64,000 nucleotides of DNA from Mycolicibacterium parafortuitum (GTDB lineage Bacteria > Actinomycetota > Actinomycetes > Mycobacteriales > Mycobacteriaceae). Under the pieces are notes generated by a model, which saw only the letters and a program-made list of their open reading frames with translations, was not told the DNA's origin and ran no database searches. The translations under genes were made by a program, and so were the position numbers. The stretch spans positions 43,991 through 107,990 of the forward strand of contig NZ_MVID01000026.1 of the NCBI RefSeq assembly GCF_002086815.1. Reading direction: 5' to 3'. This document shows positions 8,946 to 16,552 of the stretch, in pieces; within the stretch, counting starts at the first letter, position 1; the number at the start of each line of letters is the position of its first letter.

Positions 8946-9986
8946 GTGCGCTACTCGCCCGTCGGTGCCATCGTCCTCGCCGGCGCGATGCTGGCGTCCA
9001 TGGTCGGCGCCGGAACCGCCCACAGTGCACCGCAACCCGCGGGCCGCGCGGTGGTCGTCGTGTCCGGAGGCAATGCGACCAGCCCGTTCACCACCCCGGA
9101 GCAGTCGTGCGCGTCGGGGCTGGCCGCCGGTAACACCGACACCGCGCTGCGCCGGGATCTGCTCGACCACGGCTACCGGGTCTTCACCTCCCCGGCGATG
9201 GCCGGCCGCGGCCCCGTCGTGGACCAGGACGGCTTCGGCGCGTTCGGCGACTGCCCGGTCACATTGCCGGAGAACATGACCGTGAACTCGACCGGCAGCA
9301 TCGACACCGCCGGTGAGCACCTCGCCCGATTCCTCACCTATCTGCGCGACACCCACGGCGTCACCGACATCGACGTAGTCGGCCACTCGATGGGCGGGCT
9401 CTACTCCCGGGCGGCGTTCCGCGTGCTGCAGAGCCTGGGCTCGCCGCTGCGGATCCGGTCGCTGACGACGGTCGGCACCCCCTGGCAGGGCTCCTACCTG
9501 TCCGATTACGCCAACGGCATCACCCCGAAGTCGGACTGCCTCGGCGACCGGTTCTGCGAGGTCGCGATGGACGGGATGAAGGCCGAAGTGACCCGGCTGA
9601 TGTCCGGCTCGGGGCGCGAGGTCAACCAGGCCTACCTGATGGGACCCGACGGCTGGAACGAATACCAGGCCGGCGTGCTGGACGGGATCCCGGTGACCCT
9701 GATCGCCGGTGACCGGTTCAGCGCACCCGCGGCCGGGGCGAACCCGACCGTGTGGCCCAACGACGGCATCGTCGCCGCGACCAGCGCGCTGGCGGTCGAC
9801 GTCAGCGACCGGGTGCTGCCGCACCGGCAGTGCTTCACATTCGCCGACACCCACAGCATCTACGTCTCCAACGAGGCCGGACTGCCCTGGGAGACCGGCC
9901 TGACCTGGGATCCGCGCGTGCACGACGTGGTCCGCGGCGCGATCGACGGCGCCGCCGATGGCGCCCCGAACCGGCAGGGCTGCTAG
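8946..9986 (+). CDS. Secreted lipase/esterase, alpha/beta hydrolase fold
   Basis: The 346-residue protein has an N-terminal signal peptide (about 1-27, ending AHSA) and a lipase-class-2-like alpha/beta hydrolase domain. The nucleophile elbow is GHSMGG with Ser148, following DIDVVGHSMGG. Six Cys residues (for example CASG, GDCP, DCLGDRFC, RQCF, QGC) suggest disulfides in the exported enzyme. GTG at 8946 is preceded by CAGGGGG at a proper distance. It is divergent from trpS and its stop overlaps that of xthA by four bases. Substrate is likely an acylglycerol or other ester outside the cell; this is inferred from the family. Confidence 0.8.
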   Translation: MRYSPVGAIVLAGAMLASMVGAGTAHSAPQPAGRAVVVVSGGNATSPFTTPEQSCASGLAAGNTDTALRRDLLDHGYRVFTSPAMAGRGPVVDQDGFGAFGDCPVTLPENMTVNSTGSIDTAGEHLARFLTYLRDTHGVTDIDVVGHSMGGLYSRAAFRVLQSLGSPLRIRSLTTVGTPWQGSYLSDYANGITPKSDCLGDRFCEVAMDGMKAEVTRLMSGSGREVNQAYLMGPDGWNEYQAGVLDGIPVTLIAGDRFSAPAAGANPTVWPNDGIVAATSALAVDVSDRVLPHRQCFTFADTHSIYVSNEAGLPWETGLTWDPRVHDVVRGAIDGAADGAPNRQGC

Positions 9987-10807
9987 CCGTAGCAGACCGT
10001 GACCGGGCAGTGGTCCGACCAGCGCAACGCGTAGGCGGCGGGGCGCTCGGTGAATACCGACGAGGCACGGGCGGCCAGGCCGGGTGTGGCCAGGTGGTAG
10101 TCGATGCGCCAGCCGGCGTCGTTGTCGAACGCCTTGCCGCGCCAGGACCACCACGCGTACGGACCCGCCTGGTCGGGATGGGCGCGGCGCACCACGTCCA
10201 CCCAGCCGGTGCCCAGCAGCTCGGTCAGCCACTGCCGTTCCTGCGGCAGGAACCCGGCCTTCTTGACGTTGCCCTTCCAGTTCTTGATGTCGTTCTCGGT
10301 GTGGGCGATGTTCCAGTCGCCGCACAGCACCGCCTCGACACCGTCGGTGGACGCGCGGCCCAGCAGCGTCGCCATCCGGTTCGAGACCGCGACCATGAAC
10401 CGTTCCTTCTCCAGCTGGCGTTCGGTCTCGGCCTCGCCGGTCGGGAAGTAGACGCTGGCCACCGTGATCCCGGCGGTGTCGACCTCGACGTAGCGGCCGT
10501 GGGTGGCGAACTCGTCTGCCCCGCAACCGATCCGGACGTCCTCGAGCGGGAATCGGGACAGCACCGCGACCCCGTTGCGGCCCTTCATCGACGGCTCGGC
10601 CGACGCCAGCTGCCAGCCGTCGGCGAGCACGGGCGCCAGCGCGTCACGCAACTGCTCGTCGTCGGCGCGGGTCTCCTGCAGGCACACCACATCCGCGGCG
10701 GTCTCCTTGAACCACGGCAGCATCCCGAGGTTCTCCGGGGAGCGCTGCTTGACCGCGGCGCGGATGCCGTTGACGTTGATGGTGCTAACCGTTACGGGAC
10801 GCGTCAC
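9983..10807 (-). CDS. xthA: Exodeoxyribonuclease III family (AP endonuclease)
   Basis: A 274-residue Mg-dependent nuclease of the exonuclease III/AP endonuclease family, acting in base-excision repair on abasic sites and 3' blocks. Family motifs are in order: TINVNGIRA at the N-terminus, LQETRADD (metal-binding Glu), GRNGVAVLSR, LCGDWNIAHTENDIKNW, and the C-terminal SDHCPV with catalytic Asp-His. GTG at 10807 (VTRPVTVSTINVNG) is the family-like start; the frame stays open upstream to 10936 but that extension overlaps the promoter region of the divergent hydrolase. The gene is convergent with the lipase (4-base stop overlap). Confidence 0.92.
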   Translation of the reverse strand: MTRPVTVSTINVNGIRAAVKQRSPENLGMLPWFKETAADVVCLQETRADDEQLRDALAPVLADGWQLASAEPSMKGRNGVAVLSRFPLEDVRIGCGADEFATHGRYVEVDTAGITVASVYFPTGEAETERQLEKERFMVAVSNRMATLLGRASTDGVEAVLCGDWNIAHTENDIKNWKGNVKKAGFLPQERQWLTELLGTGWVDVVRRAHPDQAGPYAWWSWRGKAFDNDAGWRIDYHLATPGLAARASSVFTERPAAYALRWSDHCPVTVCYG

Positions 10808-10879
10808 GTCCGCAGACCCTAACGGAGCCGGGTGACTCGTTCCTTGCGGTACCGGCGGTATCGCCTTATCGTCGGCGGG

Positions 10880-11719
10880 ATGGCACCACGAGAGCCGATC
10901 CACGCCGGTTCCGGCGAACCCGTCCTTTTGCTGCACCCGTTCCTGTGCTCACAGAACGTGTGGCGTTCGGTGGCCGCCCAGCTGGCCGGCACCGGCCGCT
11001 TCGAGGTGTACGCGCCCACGATGCTCGGCCACCATGGCGGGCCCAAGTCCCCGACCTGGATGCTGCACACCCAGATGCTCGTCGACGACATCGAGCAGCG
11101 CATGGACCAGCTGGGATGGGAGACCGCGCACATCGTCGGCAACTCGCTCGGCGGGTGGGTCGCCTTCGAGCTGGAACGCCGCGGACGGGCCCGCACCCTG
11201 ACCGCGATCGCGCCGGCCGGAGGGTGGGGCCATCACTCGGTGTCGAAGTACGAGACCGTGCTGAAGTTCGTGATGGGCGGTCCCGCGCTGATCGCCGCAC
11301 GGTTGCTGGGACCGCGCATCCTGCGTCTACCCGGCGCCCGGCGGCTGGCCACCCTGCCGGTCAGCGGACCGGCCGACGGGCCGACCGACGCCGACCTGGA
11401 GCTCCTCGTCGAAGACGCCACCCACTGCAGCGCCTACGTGCAACTGCTGGTCAAGACCCTGCGGCTGCCCGGACTCCTGGAGCTCGCCCGCCTCGGCGCC
11501 CCGACCCAGCTCGTGCTCTGCGAGAAGGACCGGGTGTTCCCGACCCCGCGCGGCAACCGCTACTTCCTGACCCACCTGCCGAAAGACACCCGGGTGGTGC
11601 GGCTCGACGGGGTCGGCCACATCCCGATGCTGGAGACCCCGGACACCATCAGCGAGTTGATCGCCGGGTTCGTCGACCAGCACGCCTCGAAGCCTGGTGG
11701 CAGCGTCGGCGCTGGGTGA
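10880..11719 (+). CDS. Alpha/beta hydrolase
   Basis: A 279-residue cytosolic alpha/beta hydrolase. The fold is clear: HPFLCSQ oxyanion-side loop, GNSLGGW nucleophile elbow (Ser89), an acidic residue in LCEKDRVFPTP and the catalytic His in GVGHIPMLE. It resembles the hydrolases found at Rv3337-Rv3338 in M. tuberculosis, where remnants of such a gene also lie between trpS and metC; that comparison is from memory. ATG at 10880 gives the usual N-terminus MAPREPIHAG; an in-frame GTG at 10832 would add 16 residues and has GGAG upstream. The substrate is not evident. Confidence 0.75.
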   Translation: MAPREPIHAGSGEPVLLLHPFLCSQNVWRSVAAQLAGTGRFEVYAPTMLGHHGGPKSPTWMLHTQMLVDDIEQRMDQLGWETAHIVGNSLGGWVAFELERRGRARTLTAIAPAGGWGHHSVSKYETVLKFVMGGPALIAARLLGPRILRLPGARRLATLPVSGPADGPTDADLELLVEDATHCSAYVQLLVKTLRLPGLLELARLGAPTQLVLCEKDRVFPTPRGNRYFLTHLPKDTRVVRLDGVGHIPMLETPDTISELIAGFVDQHASKPGGSVGAG

Positions 11720-11732
11720 GATACAGTTCGTT

Positions 11733-11855
11733 GCGGTCATGAGTGCCAGCGACAAGCCCCGGCTAGCTGGCCGGCAACCCTCCAACCGCGGTGGGGTGCC
11801 CCGGGAGACGACCAGGTTGAGTAGCCGACGACGGCTATAAGGCAAGCGCGGGTCC
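11733..11855 (+). promoter_or_regulatory. SAM-IV riboswitch upstream of metC
   Basis: The 176-base leader of metC matches the SAM-IV aptamer, the S-adenosylmethionine sensor of actinobacteria. GGTC (11735-11738) closes with GACC (11810-11813) as the basal stem. The conserved core CAAGCCCCGGCTAGCTGG, then CCGGCAACCCTCC and GGTGGGGTGCCCCGGG, is present, followed by the actinobacterial 3' extension with its extra hairpin (GTAGCCGACGACGGCTATAA). The last portion before the GGAGGAG ribosome binding site could act as the switch. It should repress metC-metX-methyltransferase when SAM is plentiful. Confidence 0.85.
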
Positions 11856-11894
11856 GCCGTGAAACGGGCCCCAGTTTCATGGAGGAGCACGTCG

Positions 11895-13232
11895 ATGACC
11901 GAACCCGACCGCAGTGCCGCATGGGCTTTCGAGACCAAACAGGTGCACGCCGGGCAGACCCCTGACATCGCGACCAACGCTCGGGCCCTGCCCATCTACC
12001 AGACCACGAGCTACACGTTCAACAGCACCGACCATGCCGCCGCACTGTTCGGGCTGGCCGAACCCGGCAACATCTACACCCGGATCATGAACCCGACCAC
12101 AGACGTCGTCGAGCAGCGCATCGCCGCGCTCGAAGGCGGTGTGGCAGCGCTGTTCCTGGCCTCCGGGCAGGCCGCCGAGACGTTCGCGATCCTCAACATC
12201 GCCAACAACGGCGATCACATCGTGTCCTCACCGCGGCTCTACGGCGGCACCTACAACCTGTTCCACTACACGCTGCCCAAGCTCGGCATCGAGGTCTCGT
12301 TCGTCGAGAACCCCGACGACCTGGACTCGTGGCGCGCCGCGGCCCGGCCGAACACCAAGGCGTTCTTCGCCGAGACGATCTCGAATCCCCAAATCGACAT
12401 CCTCGACATTCCCGGTGTCGCAGGCGTCGCGCACGAGGTCGGCGTCCCGCTGATCGTCGACAACACCATCGCCACGCCGTATCTGATCCAGCCGCTGAGC
12501 CACGGTGCCGACATCGTCGTGCACTCGGCCACCAAGTATCTGGGTGGGCACGGGTCCGCGATCGCCGGCGTGATCGTCGACGGCGGCACCTTCGACTGGA
12601 CCAACGGCCGCTTCCCCGGCTTCACCGAGCCGGATCCGAGCTACCACGGTGTGGTGTTCGCCGAGTTGGGCCCGCCGGCGTACGCGCTCAAGGCCCGCGT
12701 GCAGCTGCTGCGCGACCTCGGTTCGGCCGCAGCACCTTTCAACGCGTTCCTGATCGCCCAAGGCCTGGAGACGCTGAGCCTGCGCATCGAACGCCACGTG
12801 CAGAACGCCCAGCGGGTCGCGGAGTTCCTGGAGGCCCATCCGGACGTGGTGTCGGTGAACTACGCAGGCTTGCCGTCGTCTCCGTGGTACGAGCTCGGAA
12901 AGAAGCTGGCCCCCAAGGGGACCGGTGCGGTGCTGGCGTTCGAGCTGAGCGGAGGCATCGAAGCGGGCAAAGCGTTCGTCGACGCCCTGAGCCTGCACAG
13001 CCACGTCGCCAACATCGGCGACGTGCGCTCGCTGGTGATCCATCCGGCATCGACGACCCATCAGCAGCTCTCCCCGGACGAGCAGCTCGCCACCGGTGTC
13101 ACCCCGGGCCTGATCCGTCTGGCGGTCGGCATCGAAGGCATCGACGACATCCTCGCCGACCTCGAGCAGGGCTTTGCCGCGGCGAAACCCTTTGCCGCCA
13201 AAGCGGACCCGAGCGCCGTTGCGTCGTTCTAG
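11895..13232 (+). CDS. metC: O-acetylhomoserine aminocarboxypropyltransferase (sulfhydrylase)
   Basis: A PLP-dependent enzyme of the Cys/Met metabolism family (445 residues) that converts O-acetylhomoserine and sulfide to homocysteine. The Schiff-base lysine is Lys214 in SATKYLGGHGS. Other motifs include YTRIMNPTTDVVEQR, ASGQAAETFAI, DNTIATPYLIQP and the substrate-binding GDVRSLVIHPASTTHQQ. The length (about 445, longer than cystathionine synthases) and ETKQVHAGQTPD start fit the homocysteine synthase group, called metC in M. tuberculosis (Rv3340) and metY/metZ elsewhere. ATG 11895 has GGAGGAGC upstream. The SAM-IV riboswitch lies in the leader, and metX follows after 11 bases. Confidence 0.92.
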   Translation: MTEPDRSAAWAFETKQVHAGQTPDIATNARALPIYQTTSYTFNSTDHAAALFGLAEPGNIYTRIMNPTTDVVEQRIAALEGGVAALFLASGQAAETFAILNIANNGDHIVSSPRLYGGTYNLFHYTLPKLGIEVSFVENPDDLDSWRAAARPNTKAFFAETISNPQIDILDIPGVAGVAHEVGVPLIVDNTIATPYLIQPLSHGADIVVHSATKYLGGHGSAIAGVIVDGGTFDWTNGRFPGFTEPDPSYHGVVFAELGPPAYALKARVQLLRDLGSAAAPFNAFLIAQGLETLSLRIERHVQNAQRVAEFLEAHPDVVSVNYAGLPSSPWYELGKKLAPKGTGAVLAFELSGGIEAGKAFVDALSLHSHVANIGDVRSLVIHPASTTHQQLSPDEQLATGVTPGLIRLAVGIEGIDDILADLEQGFAAAKPFAAKADPSAVASF

Positions 13233-13243
13233 GGATAGCGTTC

Positions 13244-14374
13244 GTGACCATTGTGGATCTGATTCATAGCGACCGTGTGGCGCTGCCGCCCGAAGGGCAG
13301 ATCGGCATCGTCGAGATCGGTCGGTTGACCCTCGAAAACGGAGAGGTCATCGAGGACGCGTTCATCGCGGTGCAGCGCTGGGGTGAACTGTCGCCCGAGC
13401 GCGACAACGTCGTCGTCGTGCTGCACGCCCTCACCGGCGACTCGCACGTCACCGGGCCTGCCGGACCGGATCACCCGACCCCCGGCTGGTGGGACGGCGT
13501 CGCGGGCCCGGGGGCGCCGATCGACACCGACAAGTGGTGCGCGATCTCGACCAACGTGCTCGGCGGCTGCCGCGGATCGATCGGCCCCAGCTCCATCGCG
13601 CCGGACGGGAAGCCGTGGGGCTCAAGATTTCCCGCCATCTCGGTACGCGACCAGGTGGCCGCCGACGTCGCCGCGCTGGAACGCCTCGGCATCACCGAGG
13701 TGGCCGCGGTGATCGGCGGGTCGATGGGCGGTGCACGGGCACTGGAGTGGGCGGTGACCTACCCGGACAAGGTGCGCGCGGCGCTGGTGCTTGCGGTCGG
13801 GGCCCGCGCGACCGCCGACCAGATCGGCACGCAGAGCACCCAGGTGGCCGCGATCAAGGCCGACCCGAACTGGTGCGGCGGCGACTACCACGGCACCGGA
13901 CGCTCCCCCGGCACCGGACTCGAGATCGCCAGGCGCTTCGCGCATCTGACCTACCGCGGCGAGGCCGAACTCGACGAGCGGTTCAGCAACGACGCCCAGC
14001 CCGGCGAGGACCCGGTCACCGGCGGGCGCTACGCGGTGCAGAGCTATCTGGAATACCAGGGCCGAAAGCTGTTGGCGCGCTTCGACGCGGGCACCTACGT
14101 CGCGCTCACCGACGCGCTGTCACGCCACGACGTCGGTCGCGGACGCGGGGGTGTCGCGGCCGCATTGCAGGGTTGCCCGGTGCCGACGGTGGTCGGCGGG
14201 ATCACCTCCGACCGGTTGTATCCGCTGCGCCTGCAGGCCGAGCTCGCCGAGTTGCTGCCCGGCTGCGACGGCCTGGACGTAGTGGACTCGGAGTTCGGCC
14301 ACGACGGCTTCCTGGTCGAGACCGACGCCGTTGGCAAGCTGATCCGCCGGACGCTGGAGCTGGCAGGCAAGTGA
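13244..14374 (+). CDS. metX: Homoserine O-acetyltransferase
   Basis: A 376-residue alpha/beta-hydrolase-fold acetyltransferase making O-acetyl-L-homoserine from homoserine and acetyl-CoA, the first committed step to methionine. Signatures: NVVVVLHALTGDSHVTGP, NVLGGCRGSIGPSS, the nucleophile Ser160 in GGSMGGARALEW, GRGRGG and the C-terminal GHDGFLVE with catalytic His. It supplies the substrate of the upstream MetC. GTG at 13244 is chosen from the 11-base spacing and family length (379 in M. tuberculosis Rv3341). The next gene starts inside its stop (GTGA). Confidence 0.93.
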   Translation: MTIVDLIHSDRVALPPEGQIGIVEIGRLTLENGEVIEDAFIAVQRWGELSPERDNVVVVLHALTGDSHVTGPAGPDHPTPGWWDGVAGPGAPIDTDKWCAISTNVLGGCRGSIGPSSIAPDGKPWGSRFPAISVRDQVAADVAALERLGITEVAAVIGGSMGGARALEWAVTYPDKVRAALVLAVGARATADQIGTQSTQVAAIKADPNWCGGDYHGTGRSPGTGLEIARRFAHLTYRGEAELDERFSNDAQPGEDPVTGGRYAVQSYLEYQGRKLLARFDAGTYVALTDALSRHDVGRGRGGVAAALQGCPVPTVVGGITSDRLYPLRLQAELAELLPGCDGLDVVDSEFGHDGFLVETDAVGKLIRRTLELAGK

Positions 14375-15114
14375 GCGAGGCGGTGAACGGCCAGCCCGAC
14401 CGGCGCTCACTGTCGTTCGGCGCGGAGGCGGCGGCCTACGAGCGGGGCCGGCCGTCGTACCCGCCGGAGGCGATCAACTGGCTGCTGCCCGACGGCGCCC
14501 GCGATGTGCTCGACCTCGGTGCGGGCACCGGCAAGCTGACCACCCGGCTCGTCGAGCGCGGACTCGCCGTCGTCGCGGTCGACCCGATCCCGGAGATGCT
14601 GGAGCTCCTGAGCTCATCGCTGCCCGACACCCCGGCGCTGCTGGGCACCGCCGAGGACATCCCGCTGCCCGACAACAGCGTGGACGCGGTGCTGGTGGCC
14701 CAGGCCTGGCACTGGTTCGACGAGTCCCGCGCGGTCAAGGAGATCGCCCGGGTGCTGCGGCCCGGCGGCCGGCTCGGCCTGGTGTGGAACAACCGCGACG
14801 AAAGATCCGGCTGGGTCAAGGATCTCGGCAACATCATCGGCCACGAGGTCGATCCGTGGAGCCAGTCGGTGCAGCTGCCCGCCCCGTTCGCCGACGTCGA
14901 ACGCCACCAGGTGGAGTGGACGAGCTACCTGACCCCGCAGGCGCTGATCGACCTGGTCGCGTCGCGCTCCTACTGCATCACCTCACCGGAGCGGGTGCGC
15001 ACCCGCACGCTGGATCGGGTCCGCGAGCTGCTGGCCACCCACCCGGCGCTGGCCAACAGCAGCGGGCTCGCGCTGCCGTACGTGACGGTGTGCGTGCGGG
15101 CCACGCTGGCCTGA
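14371..15114 (+). CDS. Class I SAM-dependent methyltransferase
   Basis: A 247-residue methyltransferase with the Rossmann motif LDLGAGTGKLTT near residue 47, VAVDPIPEMLE, AQAWHWFD and the post-II segment ARVLRPGGRLGLVWNN, typical of UbiE/type-11 family enzymes. GTG at 14371 overlaps the metX stop (GTGA), so translation is coupled. The equivalent gene is Rv3342. Its place at the end of a SAM-riboswitch-controlled methionine operon suggests a SAM-linked role, but the methyl acceptor is not known. 'DPWSQSVQLPAPF' type segments occur in trans-aconitate-like methyltransferases; this does not settle the substrate. Confidence 0.88.
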   Translation: MSEAVNGQPDRRSLSFGAEAAAYERGRPSYPPEAINWLLPDGARDVLDLGAGTGKLTTRLVERGLAVVAVDPIPEMLELLSSSLPDTPALLGTAEDIPLPDNSVDAVLVAQAWHWFDESRAVKEIARVLRPGGRLGLVWNNRDERSGWVKDLGNIIGHEVDPWSQSVQLPAPFADVERHQVEWTSYLTPQALIDLVASRSYCITSPERVRTRTLDRVRELLATHPALANSSGLALPYVTVCVRATLA

Positions 15115-15127
15115 CAGCGGCAGTTCG

Positions 15128-15190
15128 TCGCGAAAGTGCGCTCACGGTCGCGAACGCGGGGATTTCACGACCCTGGATGCACTTTCGCGA
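15128..15190. repeat. 63-bp palindromic repeat, copy 1
   Basis: TCGCGAAAGTGC (15128-15139) is the exact inverse complement of GCACTTTCGCGA (15179-15190). An imperfect inner stem follows (CACGGTCG with CGACCCTG). Copy 2 at 15301-15363 has the same length and about 53 of 63 identical bases. The pair brackets 110 bases of broken coding sequence. This looks like a REP- or MITE-like intergenic element. Confidence 0.7.
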
Positions 15191-15300
15191 GCACGCGGGT
15201 CAGCCAACGCGAAGAGCCGTGCCCAGTGCGCCGCCGTGAGGTCCTTGGGCAGCCACCAGGCCATCGTGGCCGATCGAGTATCGCGGATCCACTGAATTTC
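15191..15300 (-). pseudogene. Short gene remnant between the two palindromes
   Basis: On the minus strand, an ATG at about 15262 opens a frame beginning MAWWLPKDLTAAHWARLF that runs into palindrome copy 1 and stops there after about 40 codons. The residues before it (RDTRSAT) are also in frame. The composition is protein-like, but there is no ribosome binding site and the ends coincide with the repeats. I read it as the remnant of a gene; the family is not recognised. Confidence 0.3.
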
Positions 15301-15363
15301 TCGCGAGAGTGCAGTCAGGGTCGCGATCGCACGAATTCCACGACCCTGGAAGCACTTTCGCGA
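15301..15363. repeat. 63-bp palindromic repeat, copy 2
   Basis: TCGCGAGAGTGC (15301-15312) pairs with GCACTTTCGCGA (15352-15363) with one G-T wobble, and the inner CAGGGTCG pairs exactly with CGACCCTG. Same orientation and length as copy 1. It ends 14 bases before the stop of the DUF3017 gene and may also act as its transcription end. Confidence 0.7.
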
Positions 15364-15377
15364 GACGGCAGCGCCGC

Positions 15378-15665
15378 TCAGCTGGTGCCGAGCGGGTCGA
15401 TCGTCCACGCGATGTAGAGCATCGCCGCGCTGACCGATGCGGTGGTGACGACGTCGACGGTGCGGGTGCGCACCGCGAGCAGCCCGACCCGGTCGTCGGG
15501 CAGGGACAGCCGCAGACCCGCCGCGACGGCCACCCCGATCGCCATGACCAGCGCCCCGCGCCGCCAGTACCCCGCGGCGACCAGTGCGAACGCCGCGAGC
15601 AGGAACAGCCCGACCACCAGGATCGGCCACTGCGCGCTGAGCAGCCTGCGCGCGAACGCGCTCAT
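15378..15665 (-). CDS. DUF3017 membrane protein
   Basis: A 95-residue protein with three hydrophobic helices (QWPILVVGLFLLAAFALVAAG, GALVMAIGVAVAAGLRLSL, VVTTASVSAAMLYIAWTI), matching the DUF3017 family that follows folD across mycobacteria (Rv3355c). The start ATG (15665) overlaps the folD stop as ATGA, so it is translationally coupled to folD. The central LPDDRVGLLAVR motif is the family hallmark. Function unknown. Confidence 0.85.
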   Translation of the reverse strand: MSAFARRLLSAQWPILVVGLFLLAAFALVAAGYWRRGALVMAIGVAVAAGLRLSLPDDRVGLLAVRTRTVDVVTTASVSAAMLYIAWTIDPLGTS

Positions 15666-16519
15666 CGGCTCGCTTCGGCCCGCTCGACGACGTTGGTCAG
15701 CAGGAACGCCCGGGTCAGCGGCCCGACCCCGCCGGGGTTCGGCGACACATGCCCGGCCACCTCCCACACGCCGGGGTGCACGTCGCCGACGAGCTTGCCC
15801 GCCTCGTCACGGCTCACGCCGACGTCGACCACGGCCGCACCGGGTCGCACCATGTCGGCGGTGACCATGTGCGGCACCCCCGCCGCGGCGATGATGATGT
15901 CGGCTTCGCGGGTGATCTCCGGCAGATGCCGCGTCGCGGTGTGGCACAGCGTCACCGTCGCGTTCTCGGAGCGGCGGGTCAGCAGCAGCCCGAGCGGACG
16001 CCCGACGGTGACACCGCGGCCGATCACGGCGACGTGCGCGCCGGCGATCTCGACCTCGTAGCGGCGCAGCAGGTGCACGATGCCGCGCGGGGTGCACGGC
16101 AGCGGCGCGGGCTCGTTGAGCACCAAGCGGCCCAGGTTGGTCGGGTGCAGTCCGTCGGCGTCCTTGCCCGGGTCGATGCGCTCGAGCGCGGCGTTCTCGT
16201 TCAGGTGCTTGGGCAGCGGCAGCTGCACGATGTAGCCGGTGCAGTCGGGGTTCGCGTTGAGCTCGTCGATGGTGTCCTCGAGCTGGGCCTGGGTGATGTC
16301 GACGGGCAGGTCACGCCGGATCGAGTTGATGCCGACCTTCGCGCAGTCGGCGTGCTTGCCACGGACGTAGGCCTGCGACCCCGGATCGTCGCCGACCAGC
16401 ACCGTTCCGAGCCCGGGCGTGCGGCCCGCGTCGGTCAGACGCGCGACACGCTCTTTGAGGTCGACGAAGATCTCGTCGCGCGTGGCCTTGCCGTCCAAAG
16501 TAATCGCACCCACGCGCAT
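15662..16519 (-). CDS. folD: Methylenetetrahydrofolate dehydrogenase/cyclohydrolase
   Basis: Bifunctional 285-residue cytosolic enzyme interconverting 5,10-methylene-, methenyl- and 10-formyl-tetrahydrofolate. It carries SQAYVRGKHADCAK (catalytic Tyr and Lys), QLPLPKHL, DPGKDADGLHP, the NADP-binding GRGVTVGRPLG and the C-terminal PNPGGVGPLTRAFLL. Start ATG 16519; another ATG directly upstream (16522) adds one residue. Length matches Rv3356c (281). The gene is divergent from the flavin oxidoreductase with only 33 bases between starts, so leaders must be very short. DUF3017 follows in overlap. Confidence 0.95.
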   Translation of the reverse strand: MRVGAITLDGKATRDEIFVDLKERVARLTDAGRTPGLGTVLVGDDPGSQAYVRGKHADCAKVGINSIRRDLPVDITQAQLEDTIDELNANPDCTGYIVQLPLPKHLNENAALERIDPGKDADGLHPTNLGRLVLNEPAPLPCTPRGIVHLLRRYEVEIAGAHVAVIGRGVTVGRPLGLLLTRRSENATVTLCHTATRHLPEITREADIIIAAAGVPHMVTADMVRPGAAVVDVGVSRDEAGKLVGDVHPGVWEVAGHVSPNPGGVGPLTRAFLLTNVVERAEASR

Positions 16520-16552
16520 CATTCTGTCAGCAACCGTGGCAAGCTCTGCGAC

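Noticed and set aside
12329..14374. Single long plus-strand frame from inside metC through metX (681 codons)
   Set aside because: The first 300 codons are an out-of-frame shadow of metC; MetX homology starts at the GTG at 13244.
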